This document shows, one piece after another, positions 31,376 through 43,301 of a stretch of DNA of 64,000 nt. The stretch covers positions 42,256,209 to 42,320,208 of the forward strand of contig CM039509.1 in NCBI GenBank assembly GCA_022432975.1, given 5' to 3'. Numbering within the stretch: the stretch's first letter is position 1; each line of letters begins with the position of its first letter. A model generated the notes under the pieces. The model saw nothing but the letters and a program-made list of their open reading frames with translations, was not told the DNA's origin and searched no databases. Position numbers and translations under genes: made by a program. This stretch comes from Begonia masoniana (taxonomy: Eukaryota; Streptophyta; Magnoliopsida; Cucurbitales; Begoniaceae).

Positions 31376-32139
31376 CCCTGCATAGACATACTAATGTGAG
31401 TGGTAGCAACCGAATCTAACCACCACGTATGTCTAGATACAGAAACCAAATTAACCTCAGAACAAACAAGGTTGAGAAGTGTACCAACAACTTCTTTCTT
31501 CATTTTATTTCCTTTATCTTTGGAAGATGATGCCAAATGAGCACTTTCTGTTCGATCATGCTTAATCCTTTCTTCCTCTTGGACACAATGAGATATTAAT
31601 TCATTAAGTGTCCATTTATCCTTCTGGCAGTTATAACTGATCTTAAACTGCCCAAACTGAGGAGGAAGAAAAATCAAGACTAAGTGAACAAGCATGTCTT
31701 CTGACAGCTCTAACTTAAGTTCCTTAAATCTTGAAGCAATATGAGACATTTCCATTTTGTACTCCCTGATATTCCCCTTTCCATTATACTTGAGTGAGAC
31801 AAGCTTAACTAAAAGCGTGCTTGTCTCAGCCTTCTCGTTTTTCTCAAAACGTTTCTCAAGTTCTTCGAGGAATGTTTTGGCATTAGTGTCTTCCGACATA
31901 TTGCCCCGAAATGCTTCTGGAATGGCGCGCTTCATGATCATTAGACTTACACGATTCGAACGCTCCCACTTTTCCAGCTCCTTTTTATCATCAAGGGTAC
32001 TTGATGCTTAAAGAGGTGGGAAGCGTGCGACCCTAAGTGTAATGTCAAGATCCATGCACCCGAGAACAATCATAACGTTCTCTTTCCAGACTTTATAGTT
32101 GGTCCCGTTAAGCATAGGAACTGTATTAACGTTACCCAT
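31273..32139 (-). pseudogene. Copia C gag and protease start
   Basis: From the ATG at 32139: MGNVNTVPMLNGTNYKVWKE, GCMDLDITLR, then a TAA near 32010, LDDKKELEKWERSNRVSLMI, MKRAIPEAFRG, MEMSHIASRFKELKLELSED and WTLNELISHCVQEEERIK. The CCHC zinc knuckle usual in this family is missing: HLASSSKDKGNK runs almost directly into the protease. The protease active site reads [12 protein letters not shown], with Val in place of Gly in DSG. Confidence 0.85.
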
Positions 32140-32699
32140 TATACTTGAGATGTTTACTGTAACAACAGAGAAAATGAAACAACATTAACTCACGAATTAA
32201 TATGCATATACATAATAATGATATAACTCAAAATATAGTGCATCCATCAATCAAGAAACCGGCACAACATTAACATTTAGTCTTTTGGCTAAAAGTGTTA
32301 ACTTGCAATTGGTAACTTGGTCCAGTATATAAATATTGACAATAAGACCTGTCAAACAATAAACTTATCTTTGGACAAGTTGAATGTTCACATGACAGCC
32401 TAATAATTGTCACATGTTTTAATACTGCTAACAAGCCGTGCAACTGTACAAACATCAACCTTCCTTTGGGACGATCGAAATTCATATAATGCATGTCTCA
32501 TGCCCAACATATAAAAATAGGATAATTAAAGTAAGAGAGGCTAAGTTTTAGCATGTTACCCAACCATCCTATTTTACAATGTAAGACTTCATAAAATTGC
32601 ACAAAAAAAGAGTTAAAAAAATTCATATACATACATATTCAATGGATAGGCAACCATATTAGTCAATCAGTAAACCAAAGGATCAACCAACTTAAAATG

Positions 32700-33110
32700 G
32701 AAGGTTCAAATCGGCCAAAACTAGGCAAAAACAGGGCGAAACGAGGCGAACCGAGCCTTAAATTGTCCAGAAACAGTCATTAAAAAGACCCAAAATAGCC
32801 GAACCAAAGTGAACCGGGGCCCATTTAATCAAATGGATCAGTCAATTTTTTTTTTGTCGGACTGGACCAAACCGAATCGAACCAAACCCAACCGAACCGA
32901 ACCGAATTGAACCAAACTGAACCAGACTGAACCGAACCGAACTGGTCTGGGTTGAACCAACCAAGGAACCAGTTCGAACCATAACCCAACCGAGTTGGTT
33001 TGGTCCGACTGGGTCCGAACCCAAATGGTTTAGTTCGATTTGGACTAAAACTAACCCAATCAGACCGAATCGGCCCAAATTACCAGAGAGAGGCTGCAAA
33101 CCAGCAATAA
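32700..33110. repeat. Degenerate (AACCG)n tract in Copia C leader
   Basis: About 400 bp of imperfect accgaaccgaacc repeats within the 5' leader of Copia C, between the primer-binding site and gag. ORFs here are low-complexity artefacts. Similar strings occur in the hAT elements at 8017 and 18948, so an inserted hAT relic is possible, but no inverted ends were found. Confidence 0.6.
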
Positions 33111-33380
33111 AAATCGCCGGAATCTCACCGATTCCGGCGAATTTTCACCCCAAAATTGTCCGATTTCTCAAATTAATGATAGATCAGGTAATAACCCTTA
33201 ACGTGTATCAACAAAAAATCAATTTTAAGGCATCAAAACATGCATACTAGCAGAATCAGATGCAAAAATATAGCCCTAAAAAATAATTCCGAAAATTAAA
33301 AAAAATTGATGTTTTTTTCCGATTTCAAGCCAAAAAAATCAATTACTTGTAGTCTTAACGTAACCGTCTCTGATACCAAT

Positions 33381-33886
33381 TGTTGGATTCAATAAAAATA
33401 ACCAGAGTAATTGAATCTAGAATAAATTCCATAATCTGAAAAGAGCGAGATCCTAGTTTTTGAATCGATACGTTAGAAATTACAAGTAAATCGTTAAAGC
33501 AAGAAGGACATACTCGGATCCATTGTTTGAATGCAAAATACCGTAGATCGGGTACGTAGATCTTCCGATTCGACAATTGCCTTCTCTAATGTCTCTCTAG
33601 AATGATGGAGGTTCTAAGAGGCAAAGGGTTCAATTATGAATTGGGGACCATAACCCTATATTAAACCTAATTGGGTAATTTACCAGTTTGCCCATCACAA
33701 ATTGGTAAATTATCTCTGGTGTCTCTACGCATAATATAACCATATTATATTTAATATACTCCAAAGTCCGTTGAAACTATATTAAATCACTTTAATATGG
33801 ACTTAAACCTGATGATAACATAATGTATAATTTATATTTTAACAATTTAGATCCAACTAGAATTATAAATCCTTATAATTCTAACA
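33381..33886 (-). repeat. 5' LTR of Copia C with adjacent PBS
   Basis: 506 bp, TGTTGGATTC ... ATAATTCTAACA on the plus strand. The complement of TGGTATCAGAGA ends two bases to its left, which places minus-strand priming next to this LTR. Confidence 0.93.
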
Positions 33887-33891
33887 CTCTC

Positions 33892-34976
33892 ATGTTTTTC
33901 GTTAATTCCATTTATTTTCATGCATTCATACTCGCATACATAATGTCATACCATTTTTATCTTTATACATTCCTATGTCAAATGTCTATACATGTTTGTC
34001 AAAGTAAAAATCGTAATTTGAACAGTAAAATAATTTGAAAGAAAATAATTTAAATATACGCTTTGTGATGTAGGACAAACGGCCAAAACATCAAAACCTA
34101 GTGTCTTTACTTACTTGGATCCCGAGAATACTTGTCTAGGGGTTTCTCGAAGATCCATATGGTCTTCAACGTCTGTGTAAATATTATTGTTGGATATTAA
34201 TATTTCTTTTTAAACATTTCATTCTCATTAGTTAATGATCGAGATTCTTAGAATATTCTTACCTGTGTAAATTTGAGTTAGGTTTGTCATGTCCGGATCG
34301 ATTTGAGTGGATCTAAGAGTGTTAGAAACTAATTGGGTCGAATTAGGTTGAGTCGGGTCTATTTGAATTTGGTGACTGACTTAAATTATAAAATAGATGA
34401 AGTTAGTGGGTGATGTCCAAAAATTGAATAAAAGGAAACTCAAGTTCTGGTTAATTTCTTACTTGTTCCCCACGATTTCATCTATTGTTGCTAGCTAAGG
34501 ATTTTGTTCACTCTTCAGTTTGGACAAGAAGTCGACTGCAAGACGCTCCGCCATAGATCGGCTTGCTTACAGTGGAAGTTCAGTGGGTTTAGGGGTGCCT
34601 TCTACTTCTTTGTTGGGTTTTCGATCGATCCTCGTATGTTCGAAAGATCCAAACAAACTGGGCATTAGCGATTTGTGTTTCACTCCCTCATTTGGTTTCT
34701 TCTCTGTCTCGATTTATATCTGCTTGAAGAAGTTTCTCAAAATTCCAAGCTTTCTATGGAGGTTGTCAGATTAACTTGTAATCAGAATATAAAGGAGGGC
34801 AAATTCTCTAGAAATTATTTGAAAACAGACGTCTTAGCTAATTGTTGTTAGGATCGCAACAGAATTATAAACGACATTTATCCATCATTTTCCCTAGTGG
34901 AATAAATATGTCACTATGAATCTAACAACCAGAAATAAAAAAACAAATATCATACCAATGACATTTTTTATTAGAT
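33892..34976. other. Probable relic Gypsy LTR and unassigned sequence
   Basis: The first 450 bp share the block GTGATGTAGGACAAACGGCC ... TTACTTGGATCC (about 34064-34120) with the minus-strand Gypsy solo LTRs (compare 14703-14755 and 56335-56390). This suggests an older LTR into which Copia C inserted. From about 34350 to 34976 nothing is recognised. Confidence 0.45.
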
Positions 34977-35539
34977 TAGAGATGTTAAACGAGCCTGTCG
35001 AGACTGGGAAGGTCTGGCTCACTGAGTCTGCCAAGCCTAACGAGTCTAACAAGTCTAACGAGTCTGACAAGTCTAACGAGCTGACCCCAAAAAGTTTTCA
35101 ACCCAAACCTGCTCGTGAGCCACGAGCCTAACAAGCCAAGTCGACTCGGCCCAACGAGCCTAACGAGCCAAGCTTAACGAGCCAAACATACATAAATAAA
35201 ATTATTTTATATAAATATATTATATATTTTTTTAAAATTTTAATTATTAAAACTATAATAAATATTTCTTATTGTAATGTTAAAATATGATAGTTAGTCG
35301 TTTAAAATAAAATTATTTAATTAATATAAAAATAACATGTAATTATAAAAAAATTATTTGAGACAAATATATAAAAAAAATATAACATTTATTATAAATT
35401 TGACACTTGTATCACTACAAATTAGATACATTCCAACTAAGTTAACACCCATCTAATTGACAATTATGTGCAAAATGTCAAAAAAATAATTACAAGTTAA
35501 AAAAATACTTTAAAATTCAAATTACAATACATCTATATT

Positions 35540-35800
35540 TAATGAAAATCTAGTCTTCAACATCTAAATTTTTAAAGTTTTCTAGTATTTCGTCTTCTCG
35601 ATGTTGATTTCTTGTAATGGCATCATTCCAATCCTTCATGCAAGTAAGTTCCTCCACGAGGTCGGGTGCAAGTCTTCCTCGGCGTTCATCGTACACGCCC
35701 ACCTGCACTAAAAGCAAACTTCGATGCTAAAGTCGAGACTAGTGGTGTTAGTAGATCACGTGCCATTATAGAAAAAATATGATATGTAGTGAAAAATATT
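35540..35800 (-). pseudogene. hAT transposase C-terminal dimerisation domain
   Basis: The minus strand reads ARDLLTPLVSTLASKFAFSA, GGRVYDERRGRLAPDLVEEL and TCMKDWNDAI, the hATC motif (SxFSxGGRxxxxxRxxLxPxxVEALxCxKDW). It normally mediates transposase dimers. It is the C-terminal piece of the same transposase as 38868-39660. Confidence 0.8.
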
Positions 35801-36385
35801 TTTCACCAATCTAAAATATCAAAGTTCTCATAGCAAGAAAATTGATATCGAGTGTTAAAAAAATATTTAGTTCATTTCACATAGAACTAGAATAAACATT
35901 CGTATCTAATTGATTCCAAATATCATGAATACAAAATTGTGGAGCTACAATAGCTCCACCACTATTACTAGAACTACCATGTGAAGAAGAACGTGAACGA
36001 CTAATATTAGAATATTTAGATTCATAAAAAAATAAAAACTAACAATTCCATTGTTATTTAATCACTAGAAAGTCAAGGAATAGTATGTAAATTAATAGAA
36101 ATTCTATTAATCATGAAACATACTCTTCTTAATTTATATCTAAGATTCATTATGCATGCATAACAAAATATAGGAGAAATGTCAAACTAATATTTTTTAA
36201 ATTTTGTTTCTATTTTATTAAGTATATCTCTAAATTCATCTATTTGTCGATATTGTGTAAAATTACCCGTTAAGTTTATAAAAATTGGGAGAACAAGATG
36301 AGAAGTGAGATAATAAATTTTCTAACATTTATTTGTAGCATCATAAAATAGTTTTAAAAAATCAAGAAATAACTACATTACAACT

Positions 36386-38691
36386 TGTAACGCCCCGAAC
36401 CCGCTCCGGCTCGGTGCGTCACATTCCAAACCCAACCCGTGATTAAAACGATGTTTAAAATGATTTTTTGTAAATTTTTTCGACTCGGTTTTTGGGTTTT
36501 TTGAACCCTCAATTTTTATTGGAAAATGTGCCAAAATATGTTTAAAATATGTCGGAAAAAGTCGGGTCAAATAATTAAAAAAAATAGCAAATATAACCCG
36601 ACGTTAATTGTTTTAAAATCAAAACGAGCGGCATAACGCCTAAAACTCGATAAACCAAAACCTGAAAGTTTAAAACCAAAACATATAGTTTCAAACCACA
36701 ACCATGTAGGACTATTATCCATCAACTCAACCAACTCTCGGACATCCCAAAATAATTACGCGAACATTTATAACTACAACGTACCAAAGCTCCAAATTCT
36801 TCCAACTTTTCTCAAAATAAACATTTACACTTCAAACAACTTAACCCATCAAAACAGCTTAAAAACACCCATCAACATACCAAAAGAAACAACCTCCCAC
36901 AAACCCGAGGAGGACAGTAGCCGAGACGCCCCGACAATAACCTGCACCGGCGCACCCCGTACTCCTCCAACTGCAGTCTAATCCTCGGCAGTCCCGTCTA
37001 TCTCACCTGTAGAGAACTCGCCACCTACACCATAGAACACAAAACGTAAGCCTAATGCTTAGCAAGTAGGGAAATGCACAAGAACATACTAAATGCTCGA
37101 CTCAACCCTAACATGCAGTTTCTACACACTCTGTTGTTTTCTTTTCGTTTCGGTTGCATTTATCTTTCACTTTCAGGTGAATCAAGTAGGCACACGCCCC
37201 CACACAGTCCAGGACGGCCACGCCTTGATCCACGGAGCTAGACCGGAGGCACACGTCCCAACACAGTCCAGGACGGCCAACACGAATCTCCCCCAATCGT
37301 TCGTAGAATCCTCATTGTGCACTTCAAGCACGAATAGGTCGAGATATTCATACTCACAACACATTACGTACATTAGCAGGGCATCTCAAATAAAATCCCA
37401 CGCGGGGTGCTCAACGAGCCACTTGCCCAACGAAGCTATTTTACTCGAGACCAAGTTGCATATCACTTCTTATCTTTCATCCACATCATCCTCACCACTC
37501 AAACATGCAAAACTCGTGATTTCGTAGTTTAGAAAACTATGATGCATAACACCCGATGCGTAACAAAAGCAAAACATAACAAATAAACAAACAATCCCTA
37601 CCGTTCTATGGTGTAGGCCCGAAGGCAACAAACACTCATCCACTACTTACCTGGTTGCTCGATACGTTCCCGTTCACTTCGTCCGATCAAATCACACGTT
37701 CGATCACCTAAAATAACGAAAACTTACTTAATAACAACTAAAAGATTCTATGGAAATCAACTAACTAAACTAAAGAAATTCTTAACCTAAACTAACTAGA
37801 TTATGACACAAATCATTTCCAACACACCAAACCCGATTTTTATGAAATTTACCGACGTCCAACTTTAAACGGCCATAACTTTCTCGTTTTTTAACGGATT
37901 TCGACGTGCCACCCCAACTCGGAAACCTCTACACGTCTACTATCCATTGAATCACTCAAAGTAACCAAACAAAGTAATTGGCCAACTCGAAAATCCAGCA
38001 AACAGAATCGGGTATATAGGTGTTCTTCAACCATTTTTGTGGAACACTTCACCAATCTTCAATCTAACCCTAAAATCTACCTAAACCAAGTCATCCAACA
38101 ACCAAATCATCAAAATAGGGAAGAAATCTAACATTTAAACCCAATTTTCGGACTTCACTTTCTAGGGTTTCCAAACCCTATGCAATCCCCTACAAAACAT
38201 CCTAAAAACACTCCTAATCTTCATCCAAAGTTACAAAAACCAAAACCCATAAAGTTTTTACCTTAAATACCTTGAGAGAATTGAAGAAAGGGGAGGAAGG
38301 AGGTCGGCTATGGAGGAGAAAGAGAGAGAGTCGATGAAGAGTGAGGAAGAAAATGAAAAACATAACTTTAAACCTAATCTTTCTTTCCACTTTTTCTTTT
38401 CCTCCACCATTCTTTTTAAATTTACATATCAACCCCACTCTTCTCCTTCTCATTTCATCCAACGTGATAGCTTTTTAATTCTCCCATTTTCTAACATTAA
38501 TTGCTTACTTCCTATAGGTTGAAAAACAAAACACCTTTTTACTTTTCCACTTAGTGGTTTGAATAGTCAAACATCACTTTCTCCTTTTGTTTGCCTTAAT
38601 CCCAAATCCATTTCTCAACACCTATCATTAAACGATCCTAACCGTCTACCCTAAGACATATGTGCGTTACAAGAAATTCTCGGGTGTTACA
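36386..38691 (-). repeat. Gypsy-type solo LTR in the hAT element
   Basis: 2306 bp, TGTAACGCCCC ... GGGTGTTACA, with perfect TSD CAACT (36381-36385 and 38692-38696). It shares the CACCTACACCATAGAACAC / AAGCCTAATG block (about 37022-37060) with the other Gypsy LTRs. It has no coding content; ORFs such as the one at 37093-37527 are incidental. It is minus oriented by comparison with the LTR at 59767. Confidence 0.9.
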
Positions 38692-38867
38692 CAACTAGAT
38701 TTATGAAGATTAATACTTTGTGTTTTCTCATTAATAAAAGCACAAATAACTTTCCAATATGACATAGTATATTTCAACATTAAATAAGTTAAATTCCACC
38801 TATTATCTACATCGATTTTTAATTTTCTTGGTTTAATTTGGGCAGCTTTACAAAAATATCTATATTT

Positions 38868-39660
38868 TTATTGTTTTGAATTAAATCTATTGATATAAAA
38901 AATTACAGATTTAATTAATTTAATATGAGGCAAAATATGTGTCATATCATTTTTAATAACTAAATTTATAATATGACATACACATCTCATGTGAAAAAAA
39001 AAATCGTGAGTAGTATTTAATTTAAAATAATTTTTCAAATGAGGAATAACAATGTCGTTAGCACAAACATTATCTAGAGTTATGCTAAATATTTTATTTT
39101 TAACAGAATATTCTTGCAATATTGTTACAATGTATCTATAAATAGTAATACCAGTGTGAGGATATTCACAATCACGAAATCCTAAAATTTTTGTATTTAA
39201 TTGCCAAGAGTCATCAAAAAAAGAAGAAGTTATAACAACATAGCCTATAACATTACGTGCACTCCATAAATCAGAGGTCATACAATAGACATCAAAAATA
39301 AAATTAGTTCATTTTTCATATCATTAAACATATTAATAATATCATTTAGGAACAATTTTAAAATTAGGAATAACATACTCTTTCATAAATTTATCAAATT
39401 CATCACTATCGGTGAACGCTAAAGGCAACACGCATTGTGGTGCAAGTTTTGCTATTCCTTCTCTAATTTTATTTTGTGAATATAAAAAGTGTCATTACCA
39501 CTAGCATTCAATAATATTTGTGTAGAGTCCCTTACTTGCTCATTTAAGTGACATTTTTTTATAAGGTCTACAGAGTGTGCTAGTTGAATTATCGAAAATA
39601 TATGCATAATTTTTAATACAATAGTTGCATTAAACTCTAAATCTTACTTTTTTACCAATT
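38868..39660 (-). pseudogene. hAT transposase core fragment
   Basis: MTSDLWSARNVIGYVVITSS, FFDDSWQLNTKILGFRDCEY, PHTGITIY, IFSITLDNVCANDIVIPHLK and HMRCVCHIINLVIKND are characteristic of the RNase H-like DDE fold of Ac-type transposases: the first Asp in TSDLWS, the second in LDN. Upstream to 39660 the frame is broken but still shows LPLAFTDSDEFDKFMKEYV. It is not functional. Confidence 0.85.
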
Positions 39661-40735
39661 TTAATTTATTTCATTACAAAGTATTTCCATACTTTAGACG
39701 TTGATACACCTAAGAGACCCATGACACGTTCTCAAGGCAAAGTTCAAAATTTAACAATCTTTTTACTGACTATTGTACTGTTTTTGCAGGTGAAGGCCTA
39801 ATGGATCATTTGGAATGGAAGCCTACCTCTTAAGACGTCGATAAGCCAACCTACATGGTATCATGAGATACAAGTGAAGAGTCAACTCGAAGTCAAAAGG
39901 GAATTTGTATTCCCGGTAGCATCTTTGTGTAATTTTCCATTTTTGCATTTGAATTTGGCATACATTGGTCTTTCTTGTTATTTAATCTTTAGTTGCATGT
40001 ATTATATTTTGTGGTTAGGTTAGATGAATGTTAGGTTAGTGGTGGTCAAGGTGTGACACACAAGGACTTGAAGGGCAAACATCAAGAGGCTTGGCCCACT
40101 AGGGGAGCGTTCAAGACATGGCTGCGAGCGCACCATCAAGTCTCGATCCATTCCACTTGAGGGCGCCATTATACAACCTTCAAATTCAAATTTTAAATAA
40201 GTCATCAGCTGAATGCTATTCTCATGGGATTAAAAATCAGCCTTGTTGAAGAATAAACCATCTCCACCGTCAATTGAAGATAGAAAATCCAAAGCATGCA
40301 CGGCCGAGATCAACGATTGAGACTCTAATTGTTGCCAAGTTTGTGGTTACTTGGTGACTCTTAATCCTCACCTTCTCTTTTCCTATCTAAGACCTTAGGT
40401 AGGAAAGAAAAGTTGAGCCAACCAAACCTTGTGTCATTATAATTTTCTTTGGAAAATTACATTCACCCGAAAGTGCCAAAGTTGCTCTCGTGCTGGTTAC
40501 GGGTAATCTTTGTTTAACTTATTTGTTTGTTCTTATTTTTAAGTGAAATTTGCAGGTTATATTCATCATTCATCCAGTAAGATCATCCCAAGAATTCGTA
40601 TCAATTGGACATTAATTTGTTTATATTTGGGTTGCTTAATTTGGAGGTGCTCTCGGATTTAGCCGAGAATACCTCATTGTGGGTTTGAACTTTTATTTTG
40701 CAGATCCTAAAAGATATCAGATGTTTTGTTCTTTT
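39650..40735. mobile_element. Unclassified insertion in hAT transposase
   Basis: About 1.1 kb separating the transposase core from its N-terminus. Near 39720 the + strand reads RPMTRSQGKVQN, a motif found behind Gypsy integrase. The rest (39780-40700) resembles 3' non-coding or LTR sequence and shares GCCGAGAATACCTCA with about 42334-42348. No ends or TSD could be fixed, so borders are approximate. Confidence 0.4.
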
Positions 40736-40858
40736 TTTTTTAGGTGAAGAAGTGAGTGTTTGTGCAGATAATTGTTCTATTGAAAAAACAGAGTTTAATT
40801 CTCTAATTTTCTCAATATCATCATCAATATTCTCAATATTATAATCACGTAGATCCAT
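40735..40858 (-). pseudogene. hAT transposase N-terminal fragment
   Basis: From the ATG at 40858: MDLRDYNIENIDDDIEKIRE, then SVFSIEQLSAQTLTSSPKKK. A short acidic start followed by SPKKKR is common just before the BED finger of hAT transposases. It is cut at about 40735 by the insertion to its left. Confidence 0.55.
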
Positions 40859-41342
40859 AATTATTGAAAATATACATTTAAAATAAATTTCAAATAAGAA
40901 ATCACTAATCCAATTGATCAATAATAGTTTGTTGATGATGTGAATTTATGATCACCTTCAAGTATACGAAACCTACAAAAATATTAAATCATACACCTAA
41001 AATTAACAACAGTATAAAAATTCATTAAATAAATAAATTATATTATATACCTTATTGAATGAATGGAAAGAAAGTGAAAATTCGTAAGAACAACAGAGAT
41101 CGATTGAGCACTAAAATTTGAAAGCAGGAGAATGATAGACTGAGATAAAATTTGATGAAAAAAATTGAATTGAGATGAGTATATTGAGAGGAGAGATGGG
41201 GGGGGGGGCACCCCGCTATGCAACGGTCAAGAGACTGTTGTTGGGCGCACACAACGGTTAAGAGACCATTCCTGGGCGGGCCGGCCAGTGCGAGAACAAG
41301 GGGGGTGCTCGCCGGGTCGGCCCGCCCGTTTAACACCACCAC

Positions 41343-43301
41343 TTTTGATTGAATTTTTTTAACTTTCTTGTAGACATATTAAAAAAAGTTTTGCCCACTA
41401 ATTTGTCTGTGAAAAATTCCATAATTCACGTTTTAGAAGTATGTAGATGCTCTTCACAAGAGCATCCGAAGAGTGTTCAAAGATTGCAACCCCAAAGAAC
41501 ATGTACAAAAAAAGAAAAAATTTCATGCTTTTCGCCAACTGTTTAACATCACACAAACCCATTTTTTGTTATAGATTTCATTGAAAAATGAATATTGTCT
41601 ATTACTTCAAAGTATAGACAAGATGGATAGGGAAAACTCTGTTCTATATATGTAAGAGTTATTGTAATCAAATTTTCTATTCTCATTTCTGTTAGCTCTT
41701 TCTTGTTCTTGTGTTTATTTTTTCTTCTTTGAAATGAAAATAGCTCAATTAACCAATCTCTTGCATTCATGGTTGCTCAGCAAACTAAGTTGAAAAAAAC
41801 TTTCATGTGGTACATTTTTTCATTGCGAGCGTGCCTTTAATTTTTTTTATTCAACAATATTTTACCATCTTCATTCTCATTTTGAAGGTTGGACACTTTC
41901 AAAATAGGTGGACAATATTTATTTTCGGTTAATTCTATCATAAAAATGGGATTAGGAGATGTTAAACCAGTCTAAAAATTGATGAAACGCTTTTTTTTTC
42001 TTTTTATACATTGGTTGGGGTAACTATCAATGCGCAATGTGCTGAAATTTTTGTGAAATGTTTGTGGAAAATTTTAGAGTCCCATTTGTTTTATTTTTCA
42101 CAGTCAACAAATTAAGGTAAGCGATTGTTTAATAGGGAAAATAAAGTTCAAAATTTTTTGAAATACATATTTTGTATGCTATTTGTATATTTGGTACTGG
42201 TAGCTAGAATAGTAGTGACTTGTTACACTGAAAGTGTTTTAAAGGAGGAGATGTGGTGAATTGACACGATTCCACCTGCAAGGGGTCAAGTGTCTACCCA
42301 TAACAACAAGTTAGATAAACTAGAACTTTGCTAGGCCGAGAATACCTCAAAAACAAGCAACGATTTGAAAAGGAAGATGAGATCCAAATGTAACGAAATT
42401 TTAAGAGTTTCTTAACATATTTGTGAACAATGTTTTCTCAAATTTTCAGGTCCAAATATTTAGAAACTAAAAAGATATGACAAGAAAATAAGATTCTGTT
42501 CGATGAGCAATATTCTTGAAGCTCTTGGCATTACACTCTTCCAAAGAAGATGGCAGCAAATGGAAACCGGTTTTGACCACTTTCTTCATGTATCCAACTC
42601 TGAAAGAGTAGGAAGAAGAGTGGAGCAATAACTCTCCAAACAACCTTGGGCTTGAGAACTCAAAGGAGATACTCCTCAGTTTTGGACCAAACCGAGGCTT
42701 ACCTCTCACCAATTTTCTAGGCGATGCTTCAGTAGACAAAATGGGTTATTCTCATTCATTCAACCATTACAATCACCAATAACCATGCATTTATAGACCT
42801 AGAGGTGCTGGAGATTAGGTTGGGTTTGGGCTGCAAAATGGGGGCCAAATATTTGGCCATGCTCGATAGGTGCAAACCACAACATACTAACCTCTTGGCT
42901 ACTTCATTTGCACTAAACAACTGCTACACGCCATGTCATCGAGCCAAGTTGTCTTCAGCAATGTGAGGTGGACTTGGCATCTTCAAATGGAGGAAAATGG
43001 CTGAGCCAAAAAGGGAGAGAAGTCGCTTCTTGCTTGTTTGCTGATGTGGCATGCGTGGGTGGTCTAATGCTCGGCCGAGTTTCCTCCTTGCTTCACTTCC
43101 ATGTTTTTGATTCAACCAACTTCCATTTACCATCTATCTTAACATACATATAATCATAATGCCTAAGGATATATGCAACTATAAAACATTACATGAAGGC
43201 CAATGTTTGCCAACAAAATTACAAGGCTAAAAGTTTGCAAAAAAAAAAAAAAAACAGTAAATAAGTGTTCGGTTACAATTCATTTTCTAAGGGAGACAAA
43301 T
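41343..43301. other. Unassigned stretch, possible LTR at 42254-43216
   Basis: About 2 kb with no supported gene. 42243-42253 (AAAGGAGGAGA) could be a polypurine tract before an LTR running TGTGGTGAATTGAC (42254) to TTTGCCAACA (43216), but no partner LTR or TSD was found. 41343-42240 is AT-rich. The segment ends at the TSD CAAAT of the next solo LTR. Confidence 0.35.

Larger units (their letters stand above)
25771..33886 (-). mobile_element. Ty1/Copia element C, full length, mutated
   Basis: Two 506-bp LTRs (25771-26276 and 33381-33886) and a perfect TSD CTCTC (25766-25770 and 33887-33891). The primer-binding site TGGTATCAGAG (complement at about 33370-33379) lies next to the right LTR, and a polypurine tract (complement aatctcccagttgga, 26276-26291) next to the left one, so it runs right to left. 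Order: leader 32140-33370, gag 31273-32139, GAG-pre-integrase and integrase 30053-31375, RT 29147-29782, then an inserted element (27579-29146), then RNase H 26701-27578. The LTRs differ at only a few percent of sites by eye, so it is much younger than Copia B. Confidence 0.95.
34977..41342 (-). mobile_element. Decayed hAT transposon (Ac-like) with transposase remnants
   Basis: Left end TAGAGATGTTAAACGAGCC pairs with right end GCCCGTTTAACACCACC (reverse complement GGTGTTAAACGGGC), a typical plant hAT terminus. Subterminal repeats are cgagcctaacgag (35010-35190) and gggcgggccggcc (41270-41330). Flanks match at 5 of 8 bases. Transposase fragments run right to left: N-terminus about 40735-40858, core 38868-39660, dimerisation domain 35540-35800. 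It is interrupted by a solo LTR (36386-38691) and by foreign DNA at about 39650-40735. Confidence 0.8.

Noticed and set aside
32842..33099. 85-residue ORF of GSIRFGS-like repeats
   Set aside because: It is translation of the degenerate AACCG tract in the Copia C leader.
37093..37527. 144-residue + strand ORF
   Set aside because: It falls inside a TSD-bounded Gypsy solo LTR and shows no domain; the GC-rich middle of these LTRs is open by chance.
42254..43216. A complete LTR of about 960 bp
   Set aside because: TG/CA ends and an upstream purine tract exist, but there is no second copy and no TSD, so I report it only as a possibility.
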